A stretch of 64,000 bases of DNA. Origin: Acidianus manzaensis (GTDB lineage: Archaea > Thermoproteota > Thermoprotei_A > Sulfolobales > Sulfolobaceae). Of the stretch, positions 19,253-27,882 are shown piece after piece; within the stretch, counting starts at the first letter, position 1, and every line of letters begins with the position of its first letter. The notes under the pieces are model-generated. The model did not search any database. It was not told where the DNA came from and was given only the letters and a program-made list of their open reading frames with translations. The stretch is from NCBI RefSeq assembly GCF_002116695.1, contig NZ_CP020477.1:2601001-2665000 (forward strand), written 5' to 3'. A program made the position numbers and the translations under genes.

Positions 19253-20188
19253 TTAAGTCTTTTTATTTAATATTTCTCTCCATATAGATAATCCAATGAA
19301 CACTATCGCAATTATAATTAGAATATATTGTAATATAGGAAAATTTTCATGGATATCAGAAGATTTAGTCGTACCTATTGTAATTACTTTGTACACGTAA
19401 TATCGTGGAAAGGTTATGTTTATGACAGAAGGTGAAAATATTCTAAGAGTTATGGAAGAACTCCCATTACTATAACCTAATGCATATTCCTTACCATTTA
19501 TGTATACAATATACTTAGCAGGAATAAATGATTTTACTCCAAATGATAATGGCACAACAATACCGTTATCAAGTCTAATTCCAGCATAACCTATACTCTT
19601 CCAAGGTATTCCAGTATTATATTTTACTAAGTAAGTTGACGAATTAACAGTTATAGAGTAGACACATAAGGAAGAATTTACATCTTTGAAAATCACAGTG
19701 TAATTACCAGAAGAAAAAGTAGGTAGTGTTGATATTGCTGCGAAATATCCATTAAGCTTGTCTAACCATAAGATCCCACCCCATGCAACTAATATTTCAT
19801 AAGTTCCAGACTGACCATCGGTCTCCTCTAAGTTGAAGTTATTGCTATAAAGTACTATTCCCGGATTAGCTCCACCGATTCTCTCTCCATAAAACGAAAC
19901 TATTAACTCACTAGCATTAGTCAAGTTAATTTTATCAACTAGCCAATACCCTCCAAATCCTTGATAACCAGTATTACTAGAAATATTCACTATTTTAGTA
20001 CCTGGAGTTGCATATTCAAAGTTTGTGGAGTTAATTACATTGGATGCTAGTCCGAATGTTATTGTGAAGTTTTGCCCCATAAGTACGTTTTTTGGATATT
20101 GGACGTAGGGAAAGTAGTTCGTTGCTAATGATACTACTGAAAATATTTCTAGCAAAATAATCATGAGTATGACGATTTTAGATAGCAT
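19253..20188 (-). CDS. Membrane-anchored extracellular protein of unknown function
   Basis: This 311-residue protein starts with a signal-type hydrophobic segment 'IVILMIILLEIFSVVSLA' (residues 5-22) and ends with a single membrane helix 'FPILQYILIIIAIVFIGLSIW' followed by a short basic tail. The region between is rich in Asn, Ser, Thr, Gly and Tyr with many N-x-S/T sequons, as in glycosylated Sulfolobales surface proteins. This topology places the bulk outside the cell, anchored by the C-terminus. I see no catalytic motif. The position beside glycan genes fits a surface protein, but function is unknown. Confidence 0.72.
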   Translation of the reverse strand: MLSKIVILMIILLEIFSVVSLATNYFPYVQYPKNVLMGQNFTITFGLASNVINSTNFEYATPGTKIVNISSNTGYQGFGGYWLVDKINLTNASELIVSFYGERIGGANPGIVLYSNNFNLEETDGQSGTYEILVAWGGILWLDKLNGYFAAISTLPTFSSGNYTVIFKDVNSSLCVYSITVNSSTYLVKYNTGIPWKSIGYAGIRLDNGIVVPLSFGVKSFIPAKYIVYINGKEYALGYSNGSSSITLRIFSPSVINITFPRYYVYKVITIGTTKSSDIHENFPILQYILIIIAIVFIGLSIWREILNKKT

Positions 20189-21360
20189 AATATTATGAAT
20201 TTTTCTTTGTTTTTAAAACTTATCGAACAGTCTTTTATTTCTATATTATCATATAGTTGTATTATATATAATCTGTTTTAATTTTAGATAAAAGTAATAA
20301 TTGAGTTTTAATATAAACTTCAATCAAATAATTATTTTTTATATATATATACAATATTCTTTCCTCTATAGGGAGTCTTTTTTCTTTCTTTTTATCAGTT
20401 ATGGTTCTTCTATTACATTTAAAAAATTTTTTCCCTTTTTTATGAAGATTTGATATAAATTTTGTCTTTTATTTGTTAAAAAAAGTATTTTTTCTTAATT
20501 TGAAAATAATTAATATTTATGTAAATTTGTTTAGTTTTTTGTAATATAGGAAGAAGAAACAGTAATATCTAAGATTATTTGTTAAATGATATATGAGTTA
20601 GCAGTTGTAGTGAGGAGGCTAGAGTTAGGAGTATAATAAAAAGTATATGTAGTATAATTTCTGTTATTCTTACCAACTGTTGTAAGAATTTTCCTAAAAA
20701 ATGACATTTAGTACTTCTAGATTCATTAATCTAATTCTATGTATAAATTATTTGTGATTAATGTTTCTCATGGAGATTTATCGTGAGTTTTCTAAGATGC
20801 AAGTTACTAGAGGTTTGGAATATAAGTCTTGAAGTTTAAAGTTAAGGGATAAGTAATTTGAGGATTATATGTTTATTCTCTCGTTAGAATTTCAGAGTTA
20901 CTTATATAGTGTCGTTATGAAGGATAAAAATAGTGTATAAAATTTTAAATGTGATACGTATGAAATATAAGTCTAGAAATGAAATGTTTAACTAATCTGA
21001 ACTCCATTTATTATTATATAGTTAATATTAGACTTATTTCTTTAGAGATTAAAATAAAATTATCAAGGTAGGAACTCTTCTCTTATGAATAATTTATTAA
21101 AGAAAAAGGAAGTTTTTACTATACTAGGCTAATAGTAAAATTTTTGTGAGTTTTAATGGGAAAATTTTTGGTTATGTGAATTGAAGTTCGTATTGATTTT
21201 AGGATAGTTTTATTTCAACAATAGGTTGATTGTAGTTATTGATGTTCTGATTGAGCGTGATTTATGTGTTGAATTCCTTAAGGTTTATTAGCTTTAAGAT
21301 TGGGTTTTTACTATTGGGATGTTATATTCTCTATGAAGTGAATATTTATACAAGTTGAGT
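20189..21360. other. Long AT-rich intergenic stretch
   Basis: About 1.2 kb with poly-T and poly-A tracts and no supported gene on either strand. Short coding-like pieces around 20750-21300 are broken by stops and not recognisable. The stretch ends at a MITE-like element at 21361. Confidence 0.5.
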
Positions 21361-21447
21361 TAGTGTGTGGTGTATTTGAAAATTGAGGCCTTTCTCTAAA
21401 TCAGACAGACGTAGAATTAACGTAAAGTATTCAAATAGTGTACACTA
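21361..21447 (-). repeat. MITE-like element, copy 1, with target duplication
   Basis: 87 bp starting TAGTGTGTGGTGTATTTGAA and ending TACACTA. The sequence CAAGTTGAGT lies directly before and directly after it, a clear target duplication. The inner 'CTCTAAATCAGACAG...GTAGAATTAACGTAAAG' is shared with the other copies. Confidence 0.8.
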
Positions 21448-21644
21448 CAAGTTGAGTTAGTAATTGAATTATAATTTACTATAGCTAAGAGTTTTGTTGT
21501 ACTTAACATATTCTGTGTATTTTTTGATGGAGATAAAAAAATTAAATATATCCCATGTATTGTATAGATATAAAAGATGTGGGTAATATTGATGTGTATT
21601 TGAAAGTGTGTTAAACTTTATTTATGTGTGGAATAATGAATTTT

Positions 21645-22691
21645 ATGGAAAGGCTTTCGATAAATGATGTTTATAGTTTGGCTGTGGGTAGTTCTATATT
21701 GGGTTCTGGTGGTGGAGGGAATCCGTTTTTGGGTTATAGGATTCTTAAGGCTAAGATGATTGAAATGAATATAGATTATTTAGAATATACTAATGAAGTA
21801 ATGGATAGTGATTTTATAATAGGAGTAGGGGGTATGGGTTCTCCTTTAATAGGGGTTGAAAAAATTCCTTCTGGGCATGAATATTATAATTCTCTGATGG
21901 TTTTAGCGGGATTTATTGGGAAGGAACCTACGAAAATAACGCCAATTGAGATAGGTGGAATAAATTCGATAGTGCCTTTCATAGTGTCGTTAATGGCTAA
22001 AAAGCCTGTGGTTGATGGTGATTTTGAAGGTAGGGCTTTTCCTGAGTTGTATATGACTACGATGCATTTTGCGGGTTTTAGAGCTACGCCTATGAGTATA
22101 TGTGATGAGCGTGGGAATTGTACTGTCTTGGATCTTGTAGATGATTATTATGCTGAAAAGGTCGCTAGGGATATTACGGTTAGGTTTGGTGGGAGGGGTT
22201 ATATTTCTTTGTATCCGTGTGATGGTAATGGGTATATTAATGGAGGTATTTTGGGTACGGTTAGTTTATCATATAAATTGGGTGGTGCTTTGGTTGAGAG
22301 TGGATTGGATGAGATGCTTGGTTTGAGTAATGGTAGGGTGATATTTGAGGGTAAGGTTGTTGATATTAAGAGGTATAATTTGGGGGGTTTTGCTTTGGGG
22401 GTGGTTGAGCTTGAGGGGATTGAGGGGTATAAGGATGAGAGGGCTGAGGTAATATTTAAGAATGAATATTTGGGTTTTATAAAAAATGGGGAAATATCTT
22501 ATATTTCTCCGGAAATAATTAGTTTAATTGATTATAGTAATCATGTTGTTACTTCTGATTCGATAAAATATGGTATTAAGGTTAGAGTGGTGTATATTCC
22601 TGTATCTAATAAGTGGAAGGAGGTGGGAGGGTATGGTGTTATAAGAGATATGGTATATAAGGAAATTATGAGAATTCGCCAACTACTTTGA
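21645..22691 (+). CDS. DUF917 family protein (hydantoinase-associated)
   Basis: This protein of about 348 residues from ATG 21645 has 'LAVGSSILGSGGGGNPFLGYRILKA' at the N-terminus and 'KITPIEIGGINSIVPFIVSLMAKKPVVDGDFEGRAFPELYMTTM' in the middle, both hallmarks of DUF917 (a fold sometimes described as S-methyl-thiohydantoin desulfurase-like). An upstream in-frame ATG at 21624 adds seven residues. DUF917 genes usually sit beside HyuA-type genes, as here. It is convergent with the HyuA-like gene, overlapping by 26 bp. The coding strand is strongly G/T-rich, unlike most neighbours. A second DUF917 lies at 24197-25276. Confidence 0.83.
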   Translation: MERLSINDVYSLAVGSSILGSGGGGNPFLGYRILKAKMIEMNIDYLEYTNEVMDSDFIIGVGGMGSPLIGVEKIPSGHEYYNSLMVLAGFIGKEPTKITPIEIGGINSIVPFIVSLMAKKPVVDGDFEGRAFPELYMTTMHFAGFRATPMSICDERGNCTVLDLVDDYYAEKVARDITVRFGGRGYISLYPCDGNGYINGGILGTVSLSYKLGGALVESGLDEMLGLSNGRVIFEGKVVDIKRYNLGGFALGVVELEGIEGYKDERAEVIFKNEYLGFIKNGEISYISPEIISLIDYSNHVVTSDSIKYGIKVRVVYIPVSNKWKEVGGYGVIRDMVYKEIMRIRQLL

Positions 22692-24207
22692 CTTTTATTT
22701 TGACTGAATTGCCTGGTAGGTATGGTATTTGTAATTCTTCTATTTCTCTGATTTCGATTGTGTTGTTTGATGCGCCTGCGGTGGTTGCTATTCTTTTGGC
22801 TTCATCTATGATGTTTTTTATTGCTGATTCTCTACTGGTTTGTTCGTAGGAGAATGTTCTTTCTACTGTAGCACCTATTTTTGTTAGTGTTGCACCTATT
22901 GCGTTGGCGTATTGTGCGTTTTGGGGTTTTATTACTGTTGAGGCTCCTTCTAGTTTGTCTGGTATCATTATGCTTCCTCCTCCTACGGCTATTACTTGGA
23001 TGTCTGTTTTGGAGGTTTTCATAAGGTCTATTGCGTTTTCCCACATTTTTTTCATTTTGGTGTATATATTGGTTAAATAGTCTGTAGGGAATTTCTGTAG
23101 TACGAGTTTGGGATTGGCGTTTTCTAATGTTATTCTTTTTATTGCTATTGCTACGTCAGTTGTTGTTAGTGTGTCGCCGTTCCATGAAATTCCTTTTTGG
23201 GTAAGTGCGTAACCTACGCTTTCTGGACCTATTTTTTCATTTTTAATTACTGTTCCACCGCCTAATGCTAGGGTGTATATGTCTGGCATTCTGAAATTGG
23301 TTCTTATATTAACTATTTCTACTATGGATGAGGATTCTCTTGGGTATCCGTCGTAAAGTACTCCTACGTTGGTTGTGGTTCCTCCGATGTCCATGACTAT
23401 TGCGTTTTTTATTCCTGTTAGTAAATGTGCTCCTCTTATACTGTTTGATACTGGACCGGCTACGGTGAATATTGGATAGTTTTTTATGAAGTGTTCTGAG
23501 GCTACGGTTCCATCGTTTTGGGCGAAGAATATTTTTACGTCTTCTATGCCTAGTTTGGATAGTAAGTCTTTTATTTTTATTATTAGATTTTCGAAAATTC
23601 TTAGTATTAGTGCGTTTAGGATTGTTGAGTTTTCTCTTTCTAATAATCCTATTCCTCCTATTTCATGTGATAATATTATGGGTATGTTAATTCCTTTTTC
23701 TTTTAGAATTTCTCTGGTTCTTAATTCGTGGTCTGGATTGACTATTGAGAATATTGATGTTATTGCTATTGCGTCTGTTTTTCCATTAATCTCTTCTGCA
23801 ATTTTCTTTATTTTATCTTCATCTAATTCTGTTATTTCTTCTCCTGTATATTCGTGACCTCCTCTTATCATGTATTTGTGTGTAATGAAATTGTTGAGAT
23901 TTTCTGGCCAATCGAAGGTTGGTGGGACTCCTTCTCCTGCTGGTAAGCCTATTCTGATGATTGCGACTCTATTTAATCCTTTAGCTTGGTGTAGGGCGTT
24001 TAGGCCGTGAGTTGTTCCTATCATTAATGAGTTTATTTCATTTTTTCTTTCTCCTAATTTTTGTATTACTGTAGTTATTGCGTTTAATAGGCCGTCTGTA
24101 AGGTTTTGTGTTGTCATTACTTTGTCTGCTGCTAGTAAATTTTTTCCTTCTAATGCAACTACGTCGGTGTGTGTGCTTCCTATATCTATTCCTATTTTAA
24201 TTGGCAA
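22666..24207 (-). CDS. Hydantoinase/oxoprolinase family subunit A (short form)
   Basis: This 513-residue protein has the ASKHA-like N-terminus 'IKIGIDIGSTHTDVVALEG' and 'LMIGTTHGLNALHQ', and a second ATP-binding block 'AIVMDIGGTTTNVGVLYDGYPRES'. These match the Hydant_A_N and Hydantoinase_A domains of ATP-dependent hydantoinases and 5-oxoprolinases. At 513 residues it is the shorter variant commonly paired with DUF917. The start is TTG at 24207, preceded by GGTGA, and overlaps the end of the upstream DUF917 gene by 11 bp, so the two are translationally coupled. The likely substrate is a cyclic amide; the exact one is unknown. Confidence 0.87.
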   Translation of the reverse strand: MPIKIGIDIGSTHTDVVALEGKNLLAADKVMTTQNLTDGLLNAITTVIQKLGERKNEINSLMIGTTHGLNALHQAKGLNRVAIIRIGLPAGEGVPPTFDWPENLNNFITHKYMIRGGHEYTGEEITELDEDKIKKIAEEINGKTDAIAITSIFSIVNPDHELRTREILKEKGINIPIILSHEIGGIGLLERENSTILNALILRIFENLIIKIKDLLSKLGIEDVKIFFAQNDGTVASEHFIKNYPIFTVAGPVSNSIRGAHLLTGIKNAIVMDIGGTTTNVGVLYDGYPRESSSIVEIVNIRTNFRMPDIYTLALGGGTVIKNEKIGPESVGYALTQKGISWNGDTLTTTDVAIAIKRITLENANPKLVLQKFPTDYLTNIYTKMKKMWENAIDLMKTSKTDIQVIAVGGGSIMIPDKLEGASTVIKPQNAQYANAIGATLTKIGATVERTFSYEQTSRESAIKNIIDEAKRIATTAGASNNTIEIREIEELQIPYLPGNSVKIKVKVVGEFS

Positions 24208-25276
24208 TTTTCTTCACCTTTTGTTCTAAAGGTATAAAGTCGGTGTTGTATCCGAATGCTCGTGGTCCTATATATTTTAATGCATTAGGTGATCTAAGTT
24301 TGTTATTGGATGGTATTCCTACTACTATAACTTTTTGTCCGTATTTGATTCTGTCTGTGGTTATAGGTTTAAATGTGAATAAATCTAATACTGTAATTAG
24401 ATCTGGAACTGATGCTATTATATCATTGTTAATAGTTGCTAATAGGAATTCGTTTTGAAAATCAATTTTTAGTATGTTGTTATTTTCTAATCCTTGTATT
24501 GTTACATTTCCTTTTGAAAATCCTTTGTCTAGTTTTCTATTTACGTCTATTACTTTTCCTTTAAATAGAATTATAGCTTTTAGTTTGTCTAGTACGTCAT
24601 CTAAACGCATGTCATTTATGGATTGTCCTATTTCTAGTGCTAAGGTTAGTGTGCCTAGTATGGCTGAGTTGAAATATGTTTTTATGTTAGTACCGTATAG
24701 AGCTATGTATGCGCTTCCTCCGTATCTTACTGTAATTGTTCTTGCTATTTTCTCTGACCAATATCCGTTAATGCCTTTAACTATGCTTATATTTCCTTTT
24801 TCGTCGAAGATGACTACTGGAGAGGGTTGAATTCCATAGAAGTAGAAAGTGGTCATTTGTAGTTCTGGGAATGCTCTTCCCATTCCATCACCGTCAATAA
24901 CTGGTATTCCGGTTTTGGCTGATGTGATTAGTGGGATGGTGGAATTAACTCCTCCCATTTCTAGTGGAGTTATATAATCTATTTTGTTTCCTGTGAAATT
25001 AGAGTATGCTTCTAATGCTTTTTTTGTTTCTGAACTATTTGGTATTTTTTCTATCATAACAATTGGTGCTCCCATCATTGCACTTCCTATGACGAAGGAA
25101 TTTTGATTGATTGTATTTACTTTACTTATTATTTCTATTTTTTTACTATTATTTTGTAATTCTCTTTTTAGCATAAGACCTCCTATATATGGATCTCCTC
25201 CGCCACCGGTGCCTAAAAATGAAGCTCCTATAATTAGATTTTGAATATCTTTTGTTTGAATGTAATATGTTTCCAT
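24197..25276 (-). CDS. DUF917 family protein, second copy
   Basis: This 359-residue protein parallels the DUF917 at 21645: 'LIIGASFLGTGGGGDPYIGGLMLKREL', 'IGSAMMGAPIVMIEKIP' and 'YITPLEMGGVNSTIPLITSAKTGIPVIDGDGMGRAFPELQMTTFYF'. It sits between a small membrane protein and the short HyuA in a minus-strand operon that starts with an NCS1 permease. A GGTGT ribosome site lies just before the ATG. DUF917 proteins often accompany HyuA subunits and may act with them on thiohydantoin or oxoproline-like rings (family context, not shown by the sequence). Confidence 0.84.
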   Translation of the reverse strand: METYYIQTKDIQNLIIGASFLGTGGGGDPYIGGLMLKRELQNNSKKIEIISKVNTINQNSFVIGSAMMGAPIVMIEKIPNSSETKKALEAYSNFTGNKIDYITPLEMGGVNSTIPLITSAKTGIPVIDGDGMGRAFPELQMTTFYFYGIQPSPVVIFDEKGNISIVKGINGYWSEKIARTITVRYGGSAYIALYGTNIKTYFNSAILGTLTLALEIGQSINDMRLDDVLDKLKAIILFKGKVIDVNRKLDKGFSKGNVTIQGLENNNILKIDFQNEFLLATINNDIIASVPDLITVLDLFTFKPITTDRIKYGQKVIVVGIPSNNKLRSPNALKYIGPRAFGYNTDFIPLEQKVKKIAN

Positions 25277-25282
25277 TCAATT

Positions 25283-25669
25283 CTACACCTTTATTATTGA
25301 ATATCCTTTTCTATATGAAATTACTAGTAATGTTGATCCCCATAAAATTTGTATTAAAGATATTATAGATTCTGTTATGAGAATCTGGATTGAGGTTAAA
25401 AGGACTGGTGCATATACTATTGAAATGTAACCTAGTGCGAAAGATACTAATAGCCATGCTGCTTGAACTCCTGTTCTAATTTTTTGATCTTCTAGCTTGT
25501 TTATAGAGAATCTTAATATGCTGAAACTTGTTATTGCTAATATTAGTATGCCATATACTAAGTTGTAGTATTGTACAAATCCCTTAGATAAAATATATAA
25601 TACGATAAAAACAAAACTTAATATTATATTATAAAAAATGAATATTTTATAATTAGTAGTTAGATTCAT
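25283..25669 (-). CDS. Small four-helix membrane protein
   Basis: This 128-residue protein has four predicted helices: 'IFIFYNIILSFVFIVLYILS', 'YYNLVYGILILAITSFSI', 'AAWLLVSFALGYISIVYAPVLL' and 'ISLIQILWGSTLLVISY'. Its ATG overlaps the TGA of the permease gene in the ATGA arrangement, so it is translationally coupled to the transporter. The tight coupling suggests an accessory subunit or stabiliser of the permease, which is inference. No family recognised. Confidence 0.68.
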   Translation of the reverse strand: MNLTTNYKIFIFYNIILSFVFIVLYILSKGFVQYYNLVYGILILAITSFSILRFSINKLEDQKIRTGVQAAWLLVSFALGYISIVYAPVLLTSIQILITESIISLIQILWGSTLLVISYRKGYSIIKV

Positions 25670-27042
25670 TTTAAGTCGCCTCCTTCATAATTATATGGTA
25701 ATATTTCTGGATTCTTTCCTAATGATTTAATTAAATAATATAATAATGGATATGTTAATAATCCAGTAATTAGAGAGTTAACAGCTGGTATACCTAAATT
25801 AATGAAAAATCCTACAATTGAACCTAATGCTAAAGCTAGTACGCCTGCAATGTTTACGTTATAATACACGTTACCTGGTGTAAACTGATATCTTTTATAT
25901 GGGTCATTCATTTTATTAAAATATTTTCTTACTATGAAGAAATCGGCTATTACGATTCCTCCCATAGCAGGTAAAAAGTCTCCTAATAATGAAATAAAAT
26001 CTTCGAAAGGAGTTATTGATGATCCAGCAATAAAACCTATAAATGCAGCTATGGCGGTTCCAATTATGCCGTTAATTATTGATGCTATTTCGCGTCTCAT
26101 AGGATATAGGTTAACTAGTGATAGGGACCCACTATATAAATTGTCTGTATTAATTATAAATTGACCAAAAATTATTATCAAAAGTACGCCTACTCCCATT
26201 CCTAAATCTAACATGGCATTAGTTATTAAATAGGAGCCTGTAACTAGGACTATTGCTACTCCTCCTAATATTAGGAATGGATAAAGGAATATTATATGGG
26301 AGATCCAGGCTGATGCAGCGTCTTTAGCTGATTTGGAAAATCTAGAAATATCTGAAGATATTATTGTACCTGCACTATATAGTCCAATAATTGCTGAGAT
26401 TCCATCTAATAGACTCATATAATGTGTTGGTGTGGCAGACACAACTGCAGTAAAACCACCTTTAAGGGATAGTACTATTGCTATACCTATACCTATTAGC
26501 CATATATGGAATGGGATTGTAAAATAGCTCATAAAAGATAGCATTCTATATCCTATGTATGTCATAATTATCATTAGTATACCACCCCAAATTGATGCTA
26601 CTCCAACAGAGAAAAATGGATTATTGGGAAATATTTCACTTATAACTATACCAAATAACCATGTTTCTACAGCATACCATCCTATTCCTGTAGTTATACT
26701 TATTAATAAGAATCCAGCTATTTTTCCACCTAATCTTCCTAATGGATGTCTCCACATGACGTATGTAGAAAGTCCACTATATGCTCCTATAGATGCGATT
26801 AAGCTACCTAATACTGCTAGTACTAAAGTTCCTGAAAGTACAGCTATTACAGCTTGCGAAAATGTAAGTCCATAGCCTAATGCGCCTCCTCCCCATATAA
26901 CAGCTATTGCTCCATATACTGATGAAAAAACTAGGAAAATATTGAAGAAACCATATCTAGAATGTTTAGGAACTTCTTTTAATGAATAGTCATCGTATTT
27001 GGATTTTTCTTCATTTTTTCCAACTTCTTCTTTTCCTGCCAT
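25666..27042 (-). CDS. NCS1-family nucleobase/hydantoin permease
   Basis: The protein has about 12 membrane helices. 'VPKHSRYGFFNIFLVFSSVYGAIAVIWGGGALGYGLTFSQAVIAVLSGTLVLAVLGSL' and the Pro/Gly-rich helix starts match the NCS1 (codB/allantoin/hydantoin transporter) group. It likely imports a hydantoin, allantoin or related base for the HyuA/DUF917 enzymes of the same operon. The frame is open back to 27087, but a TATA-like CTATAAAATG lies inside that extension, so I place the start at ATG 27042 (residue 16, MAGKEEVGK). It ends overlapping the small membrane gene. Confidence 0.85.
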   Translation of the reverse strand: MAGKEEVGKNEEKSKYDDYSLKEVPKHSRYGFFNIFLVFSSVYGAIAVIWGGGALGYGLTFSQAVIAVLSGTLVLAVLGSLIASIGAYSGLSTYVMWRHPLGRLGGKIAGFLLISITTGIGWYAVETWLFGIVISEIFPNNPFFSVGVASIWGGILMIIMTYIGYRMLSFMSYFTIPFHIWLIGIGIAIVLSLKGGFTAVVSATPTHYMSLLDGISAIIGLYSAGTIISSDISRFSKSAKDAASAWISHIIFLYPFLILGGVAIVLVTGSYLITNAMLDLGMGVGVLLIIIFGQFIINTDNLYSGSLSLVNLYPMRREIASIINGIIGTAIAAFIGFIAGSSITPFEDFISLLGDFLPAMGGIVIADFFIVRKYFNKMNDPYKRYQFTPGNVYYNVNIAGVLALALGSIVGFFINLGIPAVNSLITGLLTYPLLYYLIKSLGKNPEILPYNYEGGDLK

Positions 27043-27211
27043 AATTTCTAAAGTATAAGTATAGAATAAAAACATTTTATAGTTCATAGATAATTTATTT
27101 AATCATAAGTTGACTATCATTATGGTCTTTTAATAGTTTATTTTTAATATAAATTGATTTCTAATAGATTAGTTTTAGTTGTTCAATAGACTATATATTT
27201 ATGAATAAGCC

Positions 27212-27691
27212 TTATATATTAGATAGGACTGATTTTCCCCAAGCTTTGTAGGTTCTTGATACGTAATATATTTTGTAATCTTGAACTGCTTTGTCGTTTA
27301 TCAGTTTTAATATTTCTTCCTTTAGCTTTATCGTGTCTTTATGAAATAATCTGATAAGCAAGTCCCATTCAGTCATATATTCAGTTATTTCATATACCAA
27401 ATCATTGCTAATTAGCTTGTTAATATATTGTTCCCTTAGAACTAAATCATGGTTTAACTTAATCATGACATCAGCATAAGGTAAGCCTAAATTTTGTAAT
27501 ATTACAACTCCTACTATTTTAAGAATTCCGCTATTTTGTAATTTTAATCTTCTAACTCTTACACTAGTTTTAGATAATCCTATCATCTTACCTATTCTTG
27601 CATCTGAAATATTAGCATCATTATTTAAAAATTTTAAAATTTTAATATCTTTTTCATCTAGATACTTATTAAATATTTCTTCCCAGCTCAT
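27212..27691 (-). CDS. Lrp/AsnC-family transcription regulator
   Basis: This 159-residue protein has an N-terminal HTH (residues about 12-55: 'LDEKDIKILKFLNNDANISDARIGKMIGLSKTSVRVRRLKLQNSGIL') and a C-terminal RAM-like αβ domain ('VIKLNHDLVLREQYINKLISNDLVYEITEYMTEWDLLIRLF'). It lies between the permease operon and the HyuA-HyuB operon, so it is the best candidate regulator for both, probably sensing an amino acid or hydantoin product. It has its own TATA box about 25 bp upstream of a short leader. Confidence 0.85.
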   Translation of the reverse strand: MSWEEIFNKYLDEKDIKILKFLNNDANISDARIGKMIGLSKTSVRVRRLKLQNSGILKIVGVVILQNLGLPYADVMIKLNHDLVLREQYINKLISNDLVYEITEYMTEWDLLIRLFHKDTIKLKEEILKLINDKAVQDYKIYYVSRTYKAWGKSVLSNI

Positions 27692-27882
27692 TTCATAACA
27701 TCCTTTTTTTTTAAGTATTCCGTTTATTTATAATTTTCTTTTGACATAATAACATAGTTAATTGTAGCGCTATATTGTATTAATTATATAGTTTAAATAC
27801 GCTATCTAGATGTCTTTTGGAATACAAATGCTGATATAATTGACTATATTATTTTTTTATATTTATTAACGAGATACACTTA
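27692..27882. promoter_or_regulatory. Divergent promoter region between the Lrp regulator and hyuA
   Basis: Two TATA-like boxes face outward: one for the Lrp gene (AATTATAAATAA on the minus strand, near 27730) and one for hyuA (TTTTTTATATTTATT near 27853-27867), which predicts a leaderless start at 27883. GTATTCC near 27716 and GGAATAC near 27819 form a distant inverted pair. Lrp sites are plausible here but not proven. Confidence 0.45.
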